Source: Planctomycetaceae bacterium | GTDB lineage: Bacteria; Planctomycetota; Planctomycetia; Planctomycetales; Planctomycetaceae | NCBI GenBank assembly: GCA_020426505.1 | Contig: JAGQPX010000063.1 | Span: forward strand, 307-39,698 | Direction of reading: 5' to 3' | DNA: 39,392 bases | Shown here: piece after piece, positions 15,924 through 24,384 of the stretch | How the letters are laid out: every line of letters starts with the position of its first letter | How positions within the stretch are numbered: the stretch's first letter is position 1 | Program-made: the position numbers and the translations under genes | The notes under the pieces: model-generated | What the model was told of the DNA's origin: nothing | The model's input: only the letters and a program-made list of their open reading frames with translations | Databases searched by the model: none

Positions 15924-17312
15924 TCAGGCCGCGCGGCTGACTCGGTTGGAGCCCGGCCCGCCACGCGGGGGATAGCCGTATTCGCGGAGCTTGCCCGAGA
16001 GAGTTCGCAGGCCGATCTTGAGGGCCTTGGCCGTCATCTCGCGATTGCCGCCGAAGCGGTTGAAGGTCGCCTCGATCAGTTTGCGTTCCATCTCACGCAG
16101 GGTGAGTCCGGTGTCTTCGGCTTCTTCACCGGCCGGCTTCTCGATCCAGGTGGCGAGGGTGTCGGCGTGGAGGTCGCTGCCGGTTTCGATGGCACAGCAA
16201 CGTTCGAGGACGTTGTTGAGTTCCCGGATGTTTCCCGGCCATTGATGACGCTTGAGAAGTTCCAACGCTTCCGGGGTGAGACGCAGCGTCTGTTTACCTT
16301 CCCGCACGGCGTATTCCGCGAGGAAGTGCTCAGCGAGCACACTGATGTCTTCGATCCGATCCCGCAGAGCAGGGACCTTCACCACGTGACCATTGAGAAT
16401 CTCCAGCAGATCAGCTCGGAACTTGCCTTCCTTCACCGCTGCCCGCAGATCGACGTGAGTAGTCGCGATGATGCTGGGAGGAGCCGGTGTGCCTTCCTCT
16501 GCCGACTCGGCAGAAGTTGCCGCAGATCGCAGGACACGGACCAGACGCTCCTGAGTTGTGAGCGCGACAGCGTCGACGTCATCCAGAAGCAGTGTTCCAC
16601 CGGCAGCTTGTTGCAGACGGCTGTCGGTTCCATCAGGTGACTCGCCGAACAGTTCCTGCTCAATGGCTGTCCCACAGAGGACGGAGCAGCGAATCCGCAC
16701 GATCGGCTTGCGGCTGCCGAAGCGGGCCCGGTGCAATGCACGAGCTGCGACGGTCGTGCCCGAGCCGGCTTCTCCGGTGACGAGGACCGGGCTGCGGTCG
16801 TCAGCAAGTTGCTGAATCTCGTCACGCAGCCGCAACATGGCGTTGCATTGGCCGACCATGTCGTCGACACCGCGTGAAAGGAGTCGTCGTTTGAGCTGCT
16901 GGTTTTCGGAGATGAGATGCGATCGTCCCAGGGCCGTGAACACGGCTCCGCGGAGCTTGTCGCGAGTAAGTGGCGGGTCAAGCACTTCACAGGAGGAAAG
17001 TGTGGCTGACCGGAATTGCTCTCGCTGTTGAGGAGCCGGCAGAATGATGAACTGCGTCGGCTGATGGTGTGAGCGAACCAGTCGCTCCAGCTCGATGACC
17101 TCATTCACATCGGACGGTTCGTCAAGAATGCAGACGCCGAACGTCTCATCGGGAAGAATCTCCCTCAGTTGCATGATATCGGTCGCTTCGCAGTTCTCTG
17201 AGGTCTGATCGGCGATGATTTGCGCCAGGCGTCCACGAGCGTTGGCATCATGAGAGCAGATAACAGCACGTCCGCTGAGGCGAATCGTCGCTGCAAATTG
17301 GTCAGTTGACAT
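15924..17312 (-). CDS. NtrC-like AAA+ regulator lacking the GAFTGA loop
   Basis: A 462-residue regulator. Residues 1-120 look like a degenerate receiver (AVICSHDANARGRLAQII, then VCILDEP where a phospho-Asp would be expected). A central AAA+ domain has Walker A GEAGSGTT, Walker B GGTLLLDDVD, the Arg finger FRADLLEILN and the LRDRIEDISVLAEHFL segment. A C-terminal Fis-type helix-turn-helix follows (FNRFGGNREMTAKALKIGL). Sigma-54 activators carry GAFTGA after ELFG; here ELFG is followed by ESPDGTDSRLQQAA, about seven residues shorter with no GAFTGA. It therefore probably does not remodel sigma-54 and may act like TyrR-type relatives. Start 17312 begins the receiver-like domain; 48 more codons are open upstream. 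Candidate targets include the downstream EBD-like operon. Confidence 0.88.
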   Translation of the reverse strand: MSTDQFAATIRLSGRAVICSHDANARGRLAQIIADQTSENCEATDIMQLREILPDETFGVCILDEPSDVNEVIELERLVRSHHQPTQFIILPAPQQREQFRSATLSSCEVLDPPLTRDKLRGAVFTALGRSHLISENQQLKRRLLSRGVDDMVGQCNAMLRLRDEIQQLADDRSPVLVTGEAGSGTTVAARALHRARFGSRKPIVRIRCSVLCGTAIEQELFGESPDGTDSRLQQAAGGTLLLDDVDAVALTTQERLVRVLRSAATSAESAEEGTPAPPSIIATTHVDLRAAVKEGKFRADLLEILNGHVVKVPALRDRIEDISVLAEHFLAEYAVREGKQTLRLTPEALELLKRHQWPGNIRELNNVLERCCAIETGSDLHADTLATWIEKPAGEEAEDTGLTLREMERKLIEATFNRFGGNREMTAKALKIGLRTLSGKLREYGYPPRGGPGSNRVSRAA

Positions 17313-17784
17313 ATGACTAAGGTCCCTGGAGTCGAGAGGAAGGGGGGCCCGAGGAGGGGGAATCGAATTGTTGAGAGAGGGGTTGCGCAGACCGCTTTGG
17401 ATGTTGTCAGGAGGGTCAGTGCGCAACGTCAGACGTGCGACTGTCGACTCGGACAAACGACCGAAGGGTTAACGCGAGGGATTGGAGATGAGAACACACC
17501 AACGCGTGTTGAGAATCACGCGCCAAGCGGCGGGCTTCATCAGTGGGAAATGGATTGTGAGAGGGAGAGAAATCTCAGAGAGAGCTGAGGGGCGGATTGA
17601 TATCGCTTTTTGTGATTTTGTGTCAAGCATTTTTGTAAGATTGCCGACACGATCTCGCTGATTTTGTAAGAAGTGCGACAGAACTCACCAAGATGGCGAA
17701 CTTGGATGCTCCTTGGCAAAGCTCTTGGTAGGTTGCGAGTTCAGAGATTCGCGCGAAGCATGCGTCGCATCAGAGCCACGCCCG

Positions 17785-17811
17785 TCAGGAATCCGCCGCT
17801 CACACGTGTTG
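17785..17811 (+). repeat. Second copy of the TCAGGAA...CCGCTCACACG repeat
   Basis: This 27-base stretch matches 35213-35239 at 23 of 27 positions, including the exact core CCGCTCACACG. Both copies are intergenic and on the same strand, about 17.4 kb apart. It marks a dispersed intergenic repeat family. Confidence 0.6.
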
Positions 17812-17931
17812 AGGGTTTTCTACCCCCTGCCATCCGGGGACAGCAGTCGCTTCATCACGAGTGGTGTGAGAATTCGTTGCCGAGATGGACCTGTCGCTAA
17901 CGCTCCGGGCTCTGAGTTGGCTTCAAAGAAT

Positions 17932-17975
17932 CGAACAAACGCGACCCGGGAAACTCCCGAGCCGCGCTTTGTTCG
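17932..17975 (-). terminator. Candidate terminator of the Cys-rich HEAT protein gene
   Basis: On the minus strand CGAACAAAGCGCGGCTCGGG pairs with a near-exact complement (one bulge, two G-U pairs) across a short loop, then ATTCTTTG follows. It lies about 60 bases after the stop of the Cys-rich gene. The stem is long, the T-run weak. Confidence 0.55.
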
Positions 17976-18033
17976 AACCCATTTGCATCGTCAGGTGACG
18001 ATGACTCTCCGCTCGTGCGGTCCTTTGCGAAGA

Positions 18034-19185
18034 TCAGTTGGCGAGTCCCAGCAGACCGGCGAGACCCTTGCGGGGCGGAGCCGGAACAACTGAGCTGTGC
18101 CGTGGGTAGAACTTCGGGAAGTAGGCACTGGGCGGTTCCGGTGCGGCTTCCGGCGTCGGAGCAGCTGCGGGGGCAGCCGGTGCTTCGGGTGCGGCTTGCG
18201 GCGCGACCGGAGCGGCTTCTCCTGCCGGGAGATCAGCGGGAGCTGACGGCGCGGATGGAGCGGAGTGGCCATTGCCGCAACCCGTGTTGCAGCAACCGGT
18301 GTCACAGCAACCCGTCGGGCAGCACGCGACTTCACAGCAATCGCTGTAGCACGGATCAACGACTTTGTAGCCACACTGCTTCAGGGCACGCTTGGCGTAC
18401 CAGCGGACACGCCAGTCGCAGTCACCCAATGCACAGGTCAGGGCACAGGTCACCTTCTGGCAGCAGCAGCACGGATTCTTGCGGAGCTCGTCGCCAATCT
18501 CATTGGCCGCCTGAGCACGGACACGCTCGTCGGTGTCGTTCAGTGCGTAGACGAGTGCACACATGAGTTCGGGATAGCAGACACAGTCGTACCTCCAGCT
18601 CATCAGACGGATCGCACGGCGACGCTGACGGGCGTAGCAGGCGGTCTGCGACTCGTAAATCAGCTCTGCGAGACCGCAGGCATCATCACAGCAGACGTCA
18701 TCACAACATCCGGGATCGCAGCACTCGTCACAGCAGCCGGGATCGCAGCAGTCGTCGCAGCATCCGGGATCGTGGCAGCAGCCGTCGGCACAGCATCCTG
18801 TGTCGCAGCAACCATTGTGGCAGCAACCGTCATTGCAGCATCCGGTGTCGCAACAGCCGTTGTGGCAGCAGCCGTCGTTGCAGCAACCGGTGTCACAGCA
18901 ACCATTGTTGCAGCAGCCACCGTTGAGGGGGCAGCACGCAGCCGGGCCGCCACCATGGCAGCAGGGACGTTTCAGGTTCGAGCAGCTGCGCTGATAGATG
19001 TAGGTGTTGCAGCCACGTGGCGGCCGAACGATGACGGGCTGACAACAGTCCGGCTGACAGAGAGGCGTGCAGTCACAACACTTGGTCGTGTCGTGACCGA
19101 AGTACTTGTTGAACAAGCCGGCGTCGCTCACCTGAGCGAAACTGGCGAGCACAACAACCGCGGCGAGCAGTTGGGTCGATTTCAT
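18034..19185 (-). CDS. Secreted extremely Cys-rich HEAT-repeat protein
   Basis: A 383-residue exported protein with about 67 cysteines (17 percent). Residues 1-22 are a signal peptide. Residues 35-90 hold scattered CC pairs. Residues 91-168 are a tandem array of about sixteen CC pairs spaced by two or three residues (CCNDGCCHNGCCDTG). Residues 205-270 contain two HEAT-like helical repeats (ALNDTDERVRAQAANEIGDE and ALGDCDWRVRWYAKRALKQC), and 278-303 hold a second short CC array. Residues 308-352 are an Ala/Pro/Glu linker, and the end is basic. The start is fixed by the signal peptide and AAGGAG eight bases before ATG. Function is unknown; I infer a disulphide-cross-linked envelope or surface protein, fitting the protein-rich planctomycete wall, or metal binding. 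Likely a single gene. Confidence 0.88.
   Translation of the reverse strand: MKSTQLLAAVVVLASFAQVSDAGLFNKYFGHDTTKCCDCTPLCQPDCCQPVIVRPPRGCNTYIYQRSCSNLKRPCCHGGGPAACCPLNGGCCNNGCCDTGCCNDGCCHNGCCDTGCCNDGCCHNGCCDTGCCADGCCHDPGCCDDCCDPGCCDECCDPGCCDDVCCDDACGLAELIYESQTACYARQRRRAIRLMSWRYDCVCYPELMCALVYALNDTDERVRAQAANEIGDELRKNPCCCCQKVTCALTCALGDCDWRVRWYAKRALKQCGYKVVDPCYSDCCEVACCPTGCCDTGCCNTGCGNGHSAPSAPSAPADLPAGEAAPVAPQAAPEAPAAPAAAPTPEAAPEPPSAYFPKFYPRHSSVVPAPPRKGLAGLLGLAN
18682..18915 (-). repeat. Tandem 15-base repeats encoding the CC array
   Basis: Within the Cys-rich gene, near-identical 12-15 base units (for example GGTTGCTGTGACACC and variants) repeat about sixteen times. Several neighbouring units are almost identical at the DNA level, so slippage can change the number of CC pairs between strains. 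Confidence 0.8.
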
Positions 19186-19874
19186 GGACAGTCTCCTTCC
19201 TGTGGATCCCCTGGGGTCCTCTTGACCACCGTGTGTTCTGCCAACGGCCAAATCAACTTTTCAGTATTGACTTCGCCGTTGTGCGTCGTAGTGAGTCGAC
19301 CGTGGGCCGGCCGAATCACCACCGCGGCGGCCTTGTGGTTGATTCACCACAAGACCCCTTCGTCTTGCCATCGCCATCCGGAGAAATGCCTCAGCCCCAA
19401 TCGCGTCACTGTGACGCTTTCACTCCCCCGAACTCGGCGATGGTGTTGGTAATGAGTTCGAAATCTAATGGGGCTGCATCAACTATCGACGTGCGTTGTG
19501 AAGCCTCTGAGCGATCTGCCTGCAAGGCCACTCACGCCAGTTGTGCAGGCTGTAGTGCCCGCCGAGTGAGTGTCGTGCCGGTCATTCCAGATCTGCCGGG
19601 TCGCGTTGCCGTGTGACGCGCGACTTCATGGTCGCGTTGTAGGAGTCATGATGGACGCACGGCCCATTGAGGCTGATGTCTGGTCAAGAAAAGACAAATG
19701 AGAATCAAAGAAATCTGCGAACTCCTGAGGCTCCTGGTCGGGACAGCACGAACAGTCTCGAAGTGCCGTGGGTGACGATTCTGACAGACGAATCGCCGCC
19801 AGCGATGGCGACACTCACACGGAGTCCCGTCCGGCAACATCGGCCGGACATCGACAAAGAACGCCGTGATGCGA
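19186..19874. other. Gene-free stretch upstream of the Cys-rich gene
   Basis: About 690 bases with no convincing gene on either strand. It should contain the promoter of the Cys-rich gene and the 3' end of rfbA. A short hairpin GTCCGGC/GCCGGAC (19829-19849) lies about 25 bases after the rfbA stop but has no T-run. I found no clear -35/-10 pair. Confidence 0.55.
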
Positions 19875-20747
19875 TTATTTCAACAGGGAAAGCAGATACT
19901 CCCCATAACTGCTGTTCCGCATTTCCTCGGCCAGTTGCTGCAGGGCCGACCTGTCGATGTACTTCATTCGCAGAGCGATCTCTTCCAGACAGGCGATCTT
20001 GAGCCCTTGCCGTTGTTCAAGCACGCTGACGAAGTTTGTGGCTTCCTGCAGGGACTGATGCGTCCCCGTATCGAGCCATGCGGTGCCCCGGTCCATCACC
20101 TCGACCATGAGGTCGCCCCGTTCGAGATACACGCGATTGACATCGGTGATCTCCAACTCGCCTCGGGCAGAGGGCTTGATTGAACGGGCAATGTCGACAA
20201 CATCGCTGTCATAGAAGTAGAGACCGGTAACCGCGAAGTTCGACTTCGGCACCTTGGGCTTTTCCTCGATACTCAGTGCCTTGCCTTCCTCGGTGAGTTC
20301 GACGACGCCGTAACGCTCGGGATCTCGCACGCGATAGGCGTAGACGGTTGCCCCGGTCGTTCGCTGATCGACGGTCTGCAAACTGATGGGTAACTTGCTT
20401 CCATAGAAGATGTTGTCCCCCAGGATCAGGCACGATGGGGAATCCCCCACAAAGTCGGCTCCAATCAGAAACGCCTGAGCCAGTCCCTCGGGGCGTGGCT
20501 GCTCGGCGTACTCGATGTGAATCCCCCACTGTGAACCGTCGCCGAGCAACTCCCGGTACAGCGGGAGATCGTGGGGGGTGCTGATGATGAGCACATCACG
20601 CATCCCTGCGAGCATCAGCGTCGACAGGGGATAGTAGATCATCGGCTTGTCATAGACAGGCAACAGTTGTTTGCTGACGACCTTCGTCGCCGGGTAAAGA
20701 CGTGTGCCGCTGCCGCCTGCGAGAATGATGCCTTTGCGATCCGTCAT
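19875..20747 (-). CDS. rfbA: Glucose-1-phosphate thymidylyltransferase
   Basis: A 290-residue nucleotidyltransferase that makes dTDP-glucose from dTTP and glucose-1-phosphate, the first step of the dTDP-rhamnose pathway. The N-terminal signature [20 protein letters not shown] contains the nucleotide-binding GGSGTR, followed by [28 protein letters not shown] carries the metal-binding Asp, and VEEKP-type ([11 protein letters not shown]) and [12 protein letters not shown] motifs follow, all as in RmlA/RfbA. Length and end match the family. The other rhamnose genes (rfbB, rfbC, rfbD) are not adjacent, so the pathway is probably scattered in this genome. The gene faces away from a gene-free region of about 820 bases. 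Confidence 0.97.
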   Translation of the reverse strand: MTDRKGIILAGGSGTRLYPATKVVSKQLLPVYDKPMIYYPLSTLMLAGMRDVLIISTPHDLPLYRELLGDGSQWGIHIEYAEQPRPEGLAQAFLIGADFVGDSPSCLILGDNIFYGSKLPISLQTVDQRTTGATVYAYRVRDPERYGVVELTEEGKALSIEEKPKVPKSNFAVTGLYFYDSDVVDIARSIKPSARGELEITDVNRVYLERGDLMVEVMDRGTAWLDTGTHQSLQEATNFVSVLEQRQGLKIACLEEIALRMKYIDRSALQQLAEEMRNSSYGEYLLSLLK

Positions 20748-21379
20748 GACGGTGCCTTTCGTCCTGTCGCCTGGTCAATTTGGAGATGTGTGGCACGAAT
20801 GCTCGTCAGTTGCGGTTCGTCCTGCAAGTCTGGCTCAATAGACCGGTTTGAATCACATGACGATCTTGTCAGGACTCATCGGTTGCTGGTTGCACGTAAT
20901 CATTTCGATGTCAGCCGTCGCGGTTCTGATGACGGTGAATTCAATCGCGTATCAAGAGTGGAATGTGCTGTAACTGCCAGGTTCTCAACAGCTTGCAGAA
21001 TTGCTGGCCCTGTCCCCGCAGAATCGGCATCGCACGTGCAATTCTGTGCCTCGACGAAAGCAACCACACGACCGTGTGTTCACCATAGCAGGCGAATCCG
21101 CTTCGGGTTTACTCCCGAAGCGGCCCGTCTCAACCCCGCGATGACAATGAACGGTGTCAGAGAAAGACGACGTTCGTTCATCGTGCAAATCCGCGAGGAT
21201 TCTCTCGCTTTGACATAGATACACATTTCTCCTCCGGGGGAAACATCGCAGCCGGGAATCAGGGAGGCGACCCGAACGTGATGCTGGATCGATCGAGGGA
21301 ATCGGCCTGTTGCCGGCTCTTTCATCGGGCGACAAGGCTGAGAGTGACGGTGTGTTGCCGTCCTCAAGGCGTGTCGTTA

Positions 21380-21420
21380 GAAGCCTCCTGTTTCGGGGGG
21401 AGCGGGGGGCTTCCTTTTTT
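21380..21420 (+). terminator. Rho-independent terminator without an upstream gene
   Basis: GAAGCCTCC and GGGGGCTTC form a nine-base stem (one G-U pair) around a 16-base loop, followed directly by CTTTTTT. The nearest plus-strand gene upstream ends at 7046, so this would end an unannotated transcript or attenuate the gene starting at 21568. Confidence 0.6.
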
Positions 21421-21449
21421 CACATTGTTGCTTCCAATCCAACCACAGA

Positions 21450-21521
21450 GGGTCAGGCACCATGTCGCGTTCCGCGTCGACCATGTACGACGACGAACCC
21501 AGGCGACGTGGAGCCTGACCC
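21450..21521. repeat. 72-base imperfect palindrome (GGGTCAGGC...GCCTGACCC)
   Basis: The outer arms GGTCAGGCACCATGTCGC and GCGACGTGGAGCCTGACC pair at 16 of 18 positions. It resembles the GTCAGGCACC-type REP palindromes mobilised by REP-associated tyrosine transposases in other genomes; no such transposase is in this window. Confidence 0.65.
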
Positions 21522-21567
21522 CCTTCCATTCATCAAGCTGCTCAGCGGATGAAACTTTGGCGAGGTC

Positions 21568-22500
21568 ATGATGACAGCAACCTCTTTGACCTCACGTGTC
21601 TCGACACGTCTTCCTTTCCAGACGCTCTCTCCCTCGGTCCCCGACGTTGAACCGGATGTCGTGGAGCAGGCACAAGTCGAGAGCACCATCTCGATCGACT
21701 CGCCGGTCGTCAGTCATTCTTCGCCTTCACGATGGCTCAACTCGACGACGCTGTTGTTGATCGCTGAACATGCCGTCCGTGTACTTCAGCCGTTGGCGAT
21801 CGGATTGGCGATCAATGATCTATTGGCCCGCTCGTATCAGGGCGTGATCTTCCTCGTCGGGCAACATTTGACGCACCTGTTTCTCAACCGTCTGCGTCAG
21901 ATGTCCATCACACGTCAGATCAACCGCATGATCGAACAGAACGTGGATGATCTCGCGTCAAATGACCGAGCCATCGATGCGTCCGCAGAAACCCAACGGC
22001 TGCACGAACAGGTCGAACTGAAGGGACACACGCTTCCTCAAACGGTCCATGTCGCGTCCACGCACATGGGTGCACTGATCTTGGTCGCATGGTTCGAGTG
22101 GACACTCGTGCCGCTCTGTCTGCTGCTGCTGGCCCCGGTGATCCTGCTGAACACCGCTTTTGGCCGGAAGTCCCAACTACTCGGTCGCGAACTCGTCCAG
22201 AACGAGGAACGCGAAACGCAGATTCTCGCCACCGGCGACGCGAAGGCCATTCGTCAGCACTTCGACCACCAAAATCAAACACGCCTGCAACTCGTCAACG
22301 TGCAGACATCGAGCTTTTTCCTGATGCAACTGTTCGTACTCGGTCTGCTGGCGACCGCCCTCATTCATTCCTGTCTGAACACCTCCGCACAGCCCGGACA
22401 CATTGTCGCCGTCCTGCTCGCGGTGCTCTGGTACACCTCGGCGCTGAATGACATTCCCGTCCTCGCCCGGAACGTTGCGAGACTGTCACGGAACATTTAG
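21568..22500 (+). CDS. ABC exporter membrane domain without ATPase
   Basis: A 310-residue inner-membrane protein. After a polar N-terminus of about 55 residues come hydrophobic segments at about 60-78, 88-105, 170-195 and 250-300, laid out like the six-helix region of ABC exporters. Linker helices such as RQMSITRQINRMIEQN and RETQILATGDAKAIRQHFD match the coupling regions. There is no Walker A, signature or Walker B motif, and the reading frame stops before an ATPase domain would begin. It fits a family of free-standing ABC six-transmembrane proteins (ABC_membrane_3 type, from memory). The start is ATG 21568 or 21571, after GAGG. No ATPase partner is adjacent. Function is unknown. Confidence 0.75.
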   Translation: MMTATSLTSRVSTRLPFQTLSPSVPDVEPDVVEQAQVESTISIDSPVVSHSSPSRWLNSTTLLLIAEHAVRVLQPLAIGLAINDLLARSYQGVIFLVGQHLTHLFLNRLRQMSITRQINRMIEQNVDDLASNDRAIDASAETQRLHEQVELKGHTLPQTVHVASTHMGALILVAWFEWTLVPLCLLLLAPVILLNTAFGRKSQLLGRELVQNEERETQILATGDAKAIRQHFDHQNQTRLQLVNVQTSSFFLMQLFVLGLLATALIHSCLNTSAQPGHIVAVLLAVLWYTSALNDIPVLARNVARLSRNI

Positions 22501-22673
22501 TCGCCGTTCCGAGAATCCGGCGTTGAATCTGCGTGCCACTATGCTGATCCATGTCCGATGACCAAAGAAGCCTTGCGAACGCTTGATCGAGCGTTGACAC
22601 TGGGTGGTCTAACGAACGGCTGCCTCGACGTCTGAGAGCCGTCCGCCAACGTGTTTGCGAGGGAGAGTTTGGG

Positions 22674-23702
22674 ATGGTTTCGAGGCATCTGATTCTGATC
22701 GCCGTTTTGTCCTTGTGGTGTGGAGAGTTGTTCGCCCAGCCGCGGCCGAGCAATCCCGAAGCGGGACCGGTTTACCTCGATCCTGCTGATGCCGATGAAG
22801 ACTTCGCCGTTCAGGGAGAATACGTCGGCTGGCAACGTTCGGGACGGAGCTACCGCAGAGTGCGTCGGGCCGGACTGCAGGTCATCGCTTTGGGGGAAGG
22901 CCAATTCTCCGCGACAGGCTATCGTGGCGGGCTTCCCGGCGACGGATGGATCGGCGGCGATCGACAGTTGTTCGACGGCGCGAGAGCAGGGGAGGTCGTC
23001 GAGTTGACCGGCGACGGTTACCAACTCGTTGCCGATGGGCAAACGGCACGCATGACCGACGCCAATGGAGAGACAGCGGGCGAATATCAGAAGGTGCATC
23101 GCGTCAGTCCAACGTTGGGCGCACTCCCGCCACCAGGTGCAGTCGTCCTTTTTCGAGGTGAAGACATTGGCCAGTTCGAGCGAGCGGCCGTGACTGCGGA
23201 TGGACTTCTGCAATCGGGAACGCAAACGACTCACGCCTTCGGCAGCTTCCGCATGCACGCGGAGTTCCTGCTGCCTTACAAGCCGCAAGGTCGCGGACAG
23301 GATCGAGGCAACAGCGGGTTCTATCTGCAAGGTCGTTACGAGGTGCAGGTGCTTGATACGTTTGGACTTGAGGGCGTCGAGAACCATTGCGGAGCGCTGT
23401 ACAAAACACGTCGCCCCGATGTGAACATGTGCTTCCCCCCGCTGTCGTGGCAAACGTATGACATCGACTTCACCCCGGCCCGTTTTGACAGTGACGGCAA
23501 CAAGGTGAGTGACATGCGCATCAGTGTGTGGCACAACGGCGTGCCCATTCATGCCAATGCCGTTATCCCGAACAAGACAGGGGCAGGACTTCCCGAAGGT
23601 CCCAACCCGCTCCCGATGAAACTGCAGGACCACTCAAATCCAGTGATGTACCGCAACATCTGGCTCATCGATCGCTCCTCAGCACCGTCCTTGGGCGATT
23701 GA
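22674..23702 (+). CDS. Secreted DUF1080 (3-keto-disaccharide hydrolase-like) protein
   Basis: A 342-residue exported protein with a signal peptide (residues 1-21, ending FAQ). An N-terminal region of about 130 residues contains VGWQRSG and repeated Gly-rich strands. The DUF1080 domain (about 150-335) is recognisable by the beta-jelly-roll strands FGSFRMHAEFLLPY, NSGFYLQGRYEVQVLD and GALYKTRRPDVN, then WQTYDIDFTPARF and the closing VMYRNIWLIDR. The fold resembles concanavalin-like lectins/glucanases; some members hydrolyse 3-keto-glycosides. The family is greatly expanded in planctomycetes. GGGAGAG precedes the ATG at good spacing. The neighbours give no clue to the substrate. Confidence 0.92.
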   Translation: MVSRHLILIAVLSLWCGELFAQPRPSNPEAGPVYLDPADADEDFAVQGEYVGWQRSGRSYRRVRRAGLQVIALGEGQFSATGYRGGLPGDGWIGGDRQLFDGARAGEVVELTGDGYQLVADGQTARMTDANGETAGEYQKVHRVSPTLGALPPPGAVVLFRGEDIGQFERAAVTADGLLQSGTQTTHAFGSFRMHAEFLLPYKPQGRGQDRGNSGFYLQGRYEVQVLDTFGLEGVENHCGALYKTRRPDVNMCFPPLSWQTYDIDFTPARFDSDGNKVSDMRISVWHNGVPIHANAVIPNKTGAGLPEGPNPLPMKLQDHSNPVMYRNIWLIDRSSAPSLGD

Positions 23703-23806
23703 GGCGCAGATGTTCCACAGGCGAACACTCTCCCTGTCAGCTTCCAATCGTCGCTGAACTTTCGGGAAATCGTTGCCGACTCGTGCAGGATCGGTAGAAT
23801 TGAGCA

Positions 23807-24346
23807 ATGGAAAGTCATGCATCGACTTTGAAGATGATGCAATTGTTTGCCGCCTTACACATGAGTTCGATTCCTACTGAGAAAGACTGGCGAGGTGGTT
23901 TCGTTGAACGTGCGGTTGCCCGGTTCGTGTTTGGAAAACGCCGTGACGAACTGGGGCTCGACGGCGAACACGCGTATCGCCAGTTTTTCGGAAAATCACA
24001 CGAAGAAGCATTGGAGATGTTTCGGGCAGACTCTCTTTCCCGTCAGGAAGACCTGATGGAGATGCCGCTGCCTTGCTTCAAATTCTATGTCCGCGCTTAC
24101 ATCGAATACCTAAATTCTGATGATTCGATTGGCGACACTGACGGGTCAATCTGCTTTTTTTCACTCGTTCGATTACGCCTGAATGAAATACTTGGACTTG
24201 ATGAACCGCTGCAAAATACGATTTTTGACACCGTGAAGTTTCTCGGGGAAAATCCGCTTCGCTTTGAGGCAGAATCCGAAATAAATGGATCGTTCGTAGA
24301 TCAAGCGAACAAGTTGCTCGCAAACCGCCTCCAAATCGGAGGTTGA
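23807..24346 (+). CDS. Hypothetical protein, unknown
   Basis: A 179-residue soluble protein, mostly alpha-helical, with no signal peptide or membrane segment. I do not recognise a family. Notable stretches are DWRGGFVERAVARFVFGKRR, LPCFKFYVRAYIEYLNSDDS and CFFSLVRLRLNEILGLDEPL. The composition is a little more AT-rich than its neighbours, with Phe- and Lys-rich codons, which could reflect a more recent arrival. It ends 38 bases before nfeD and may share its transcript. There is no strong ribosome binding site before ATG 23807. An alternative start is Met at residue 10 or 11. It is probably real, given its length and normal protein composition, but no function can be assigned. Confidence 0.65.
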   Translation: MESHASTLKMMQLFAALHMSSIPTEKDWRGGFVERAVARFVFGKRRDELGLDGEHAYRQFFGKSHEEALEMFRADSLSRQEDLMEMPLPCFKFYVRAYIEYLNSDDSIGDTDGSICFFSLVRLRLNEILGLDEPLQNTIFDTVKFLGENPLRFEAESEINGSFVDQANKLLANRLQIGG

Positions 24347-24384
24347 GTAGACGTAAACTTTCCGAGCAGAAACGATTCTCTCGC

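Larger units (their letters stand above)
17313..18033. other. Long gene-free stretch between AAA+ regulator and Cys-rich gene
   Basis: No gene is supported. The first 144 bases are an in-frame upstream extension of the AAA+ regulator and more likely its leader. An AT-richer patch around 17595-17670 (TTTTTGTGATTTTGTG) may hold its promoter. The stretch also has a repeat at 17785-17811, related to the one at 35213, and the Cys-rich gene's terminator candidate at 17932-17975. Confidence 0.55.
20748..21567. other. Long gene-free region with orphan terminator and palindrome
   Basis: About 820 bases between the divergent rfbA and ABC membrane-domain genes, with no convincing protein gene. It contains a TTGACA -35-like box (21210-21215, plus strand, no matching -10 found), a rho-independent terminator on plus (21380-21420) and a 72-base imperfect palindrome (21450-21521). 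The terminator has no known gene upstream on its strand, which suggests a small RNA or a structured leader. Confidence 0.6.

Noticed and set aside
18682..18915. Possible CRISPR-like array
   Set aside because: The repeats are 12-15 bases with no unique spacers and lie in frame inside a coding gene.
18265..19452. A 395-codon open frame on plus across the Cys-rich gene
   Set aside because: It is the antisense shadow of the Cys-rich gene. The protein would be low-complexity Ala/Thr/Val with no start signal, while the minus frame has a signal peptide, ribosome site and HEAT repeats.
19829..19849. Hairpin after rfbA as a terminator
   Set aside because: Seven-base stem but no T-run on the minus side, so listed only as a hairpin in the gap description.
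20571..21218. A 215-codon plus frame upstream of rfbA
   Set aside because: Overlaps the start of rfbA in antisense; beyond that the translation has no order or motif.
22539..23633. A 364-codon minus frame across the DUF1080 gene
   Set aside because: Antisense to a well-supported gene; the translation has no recognisable domain.
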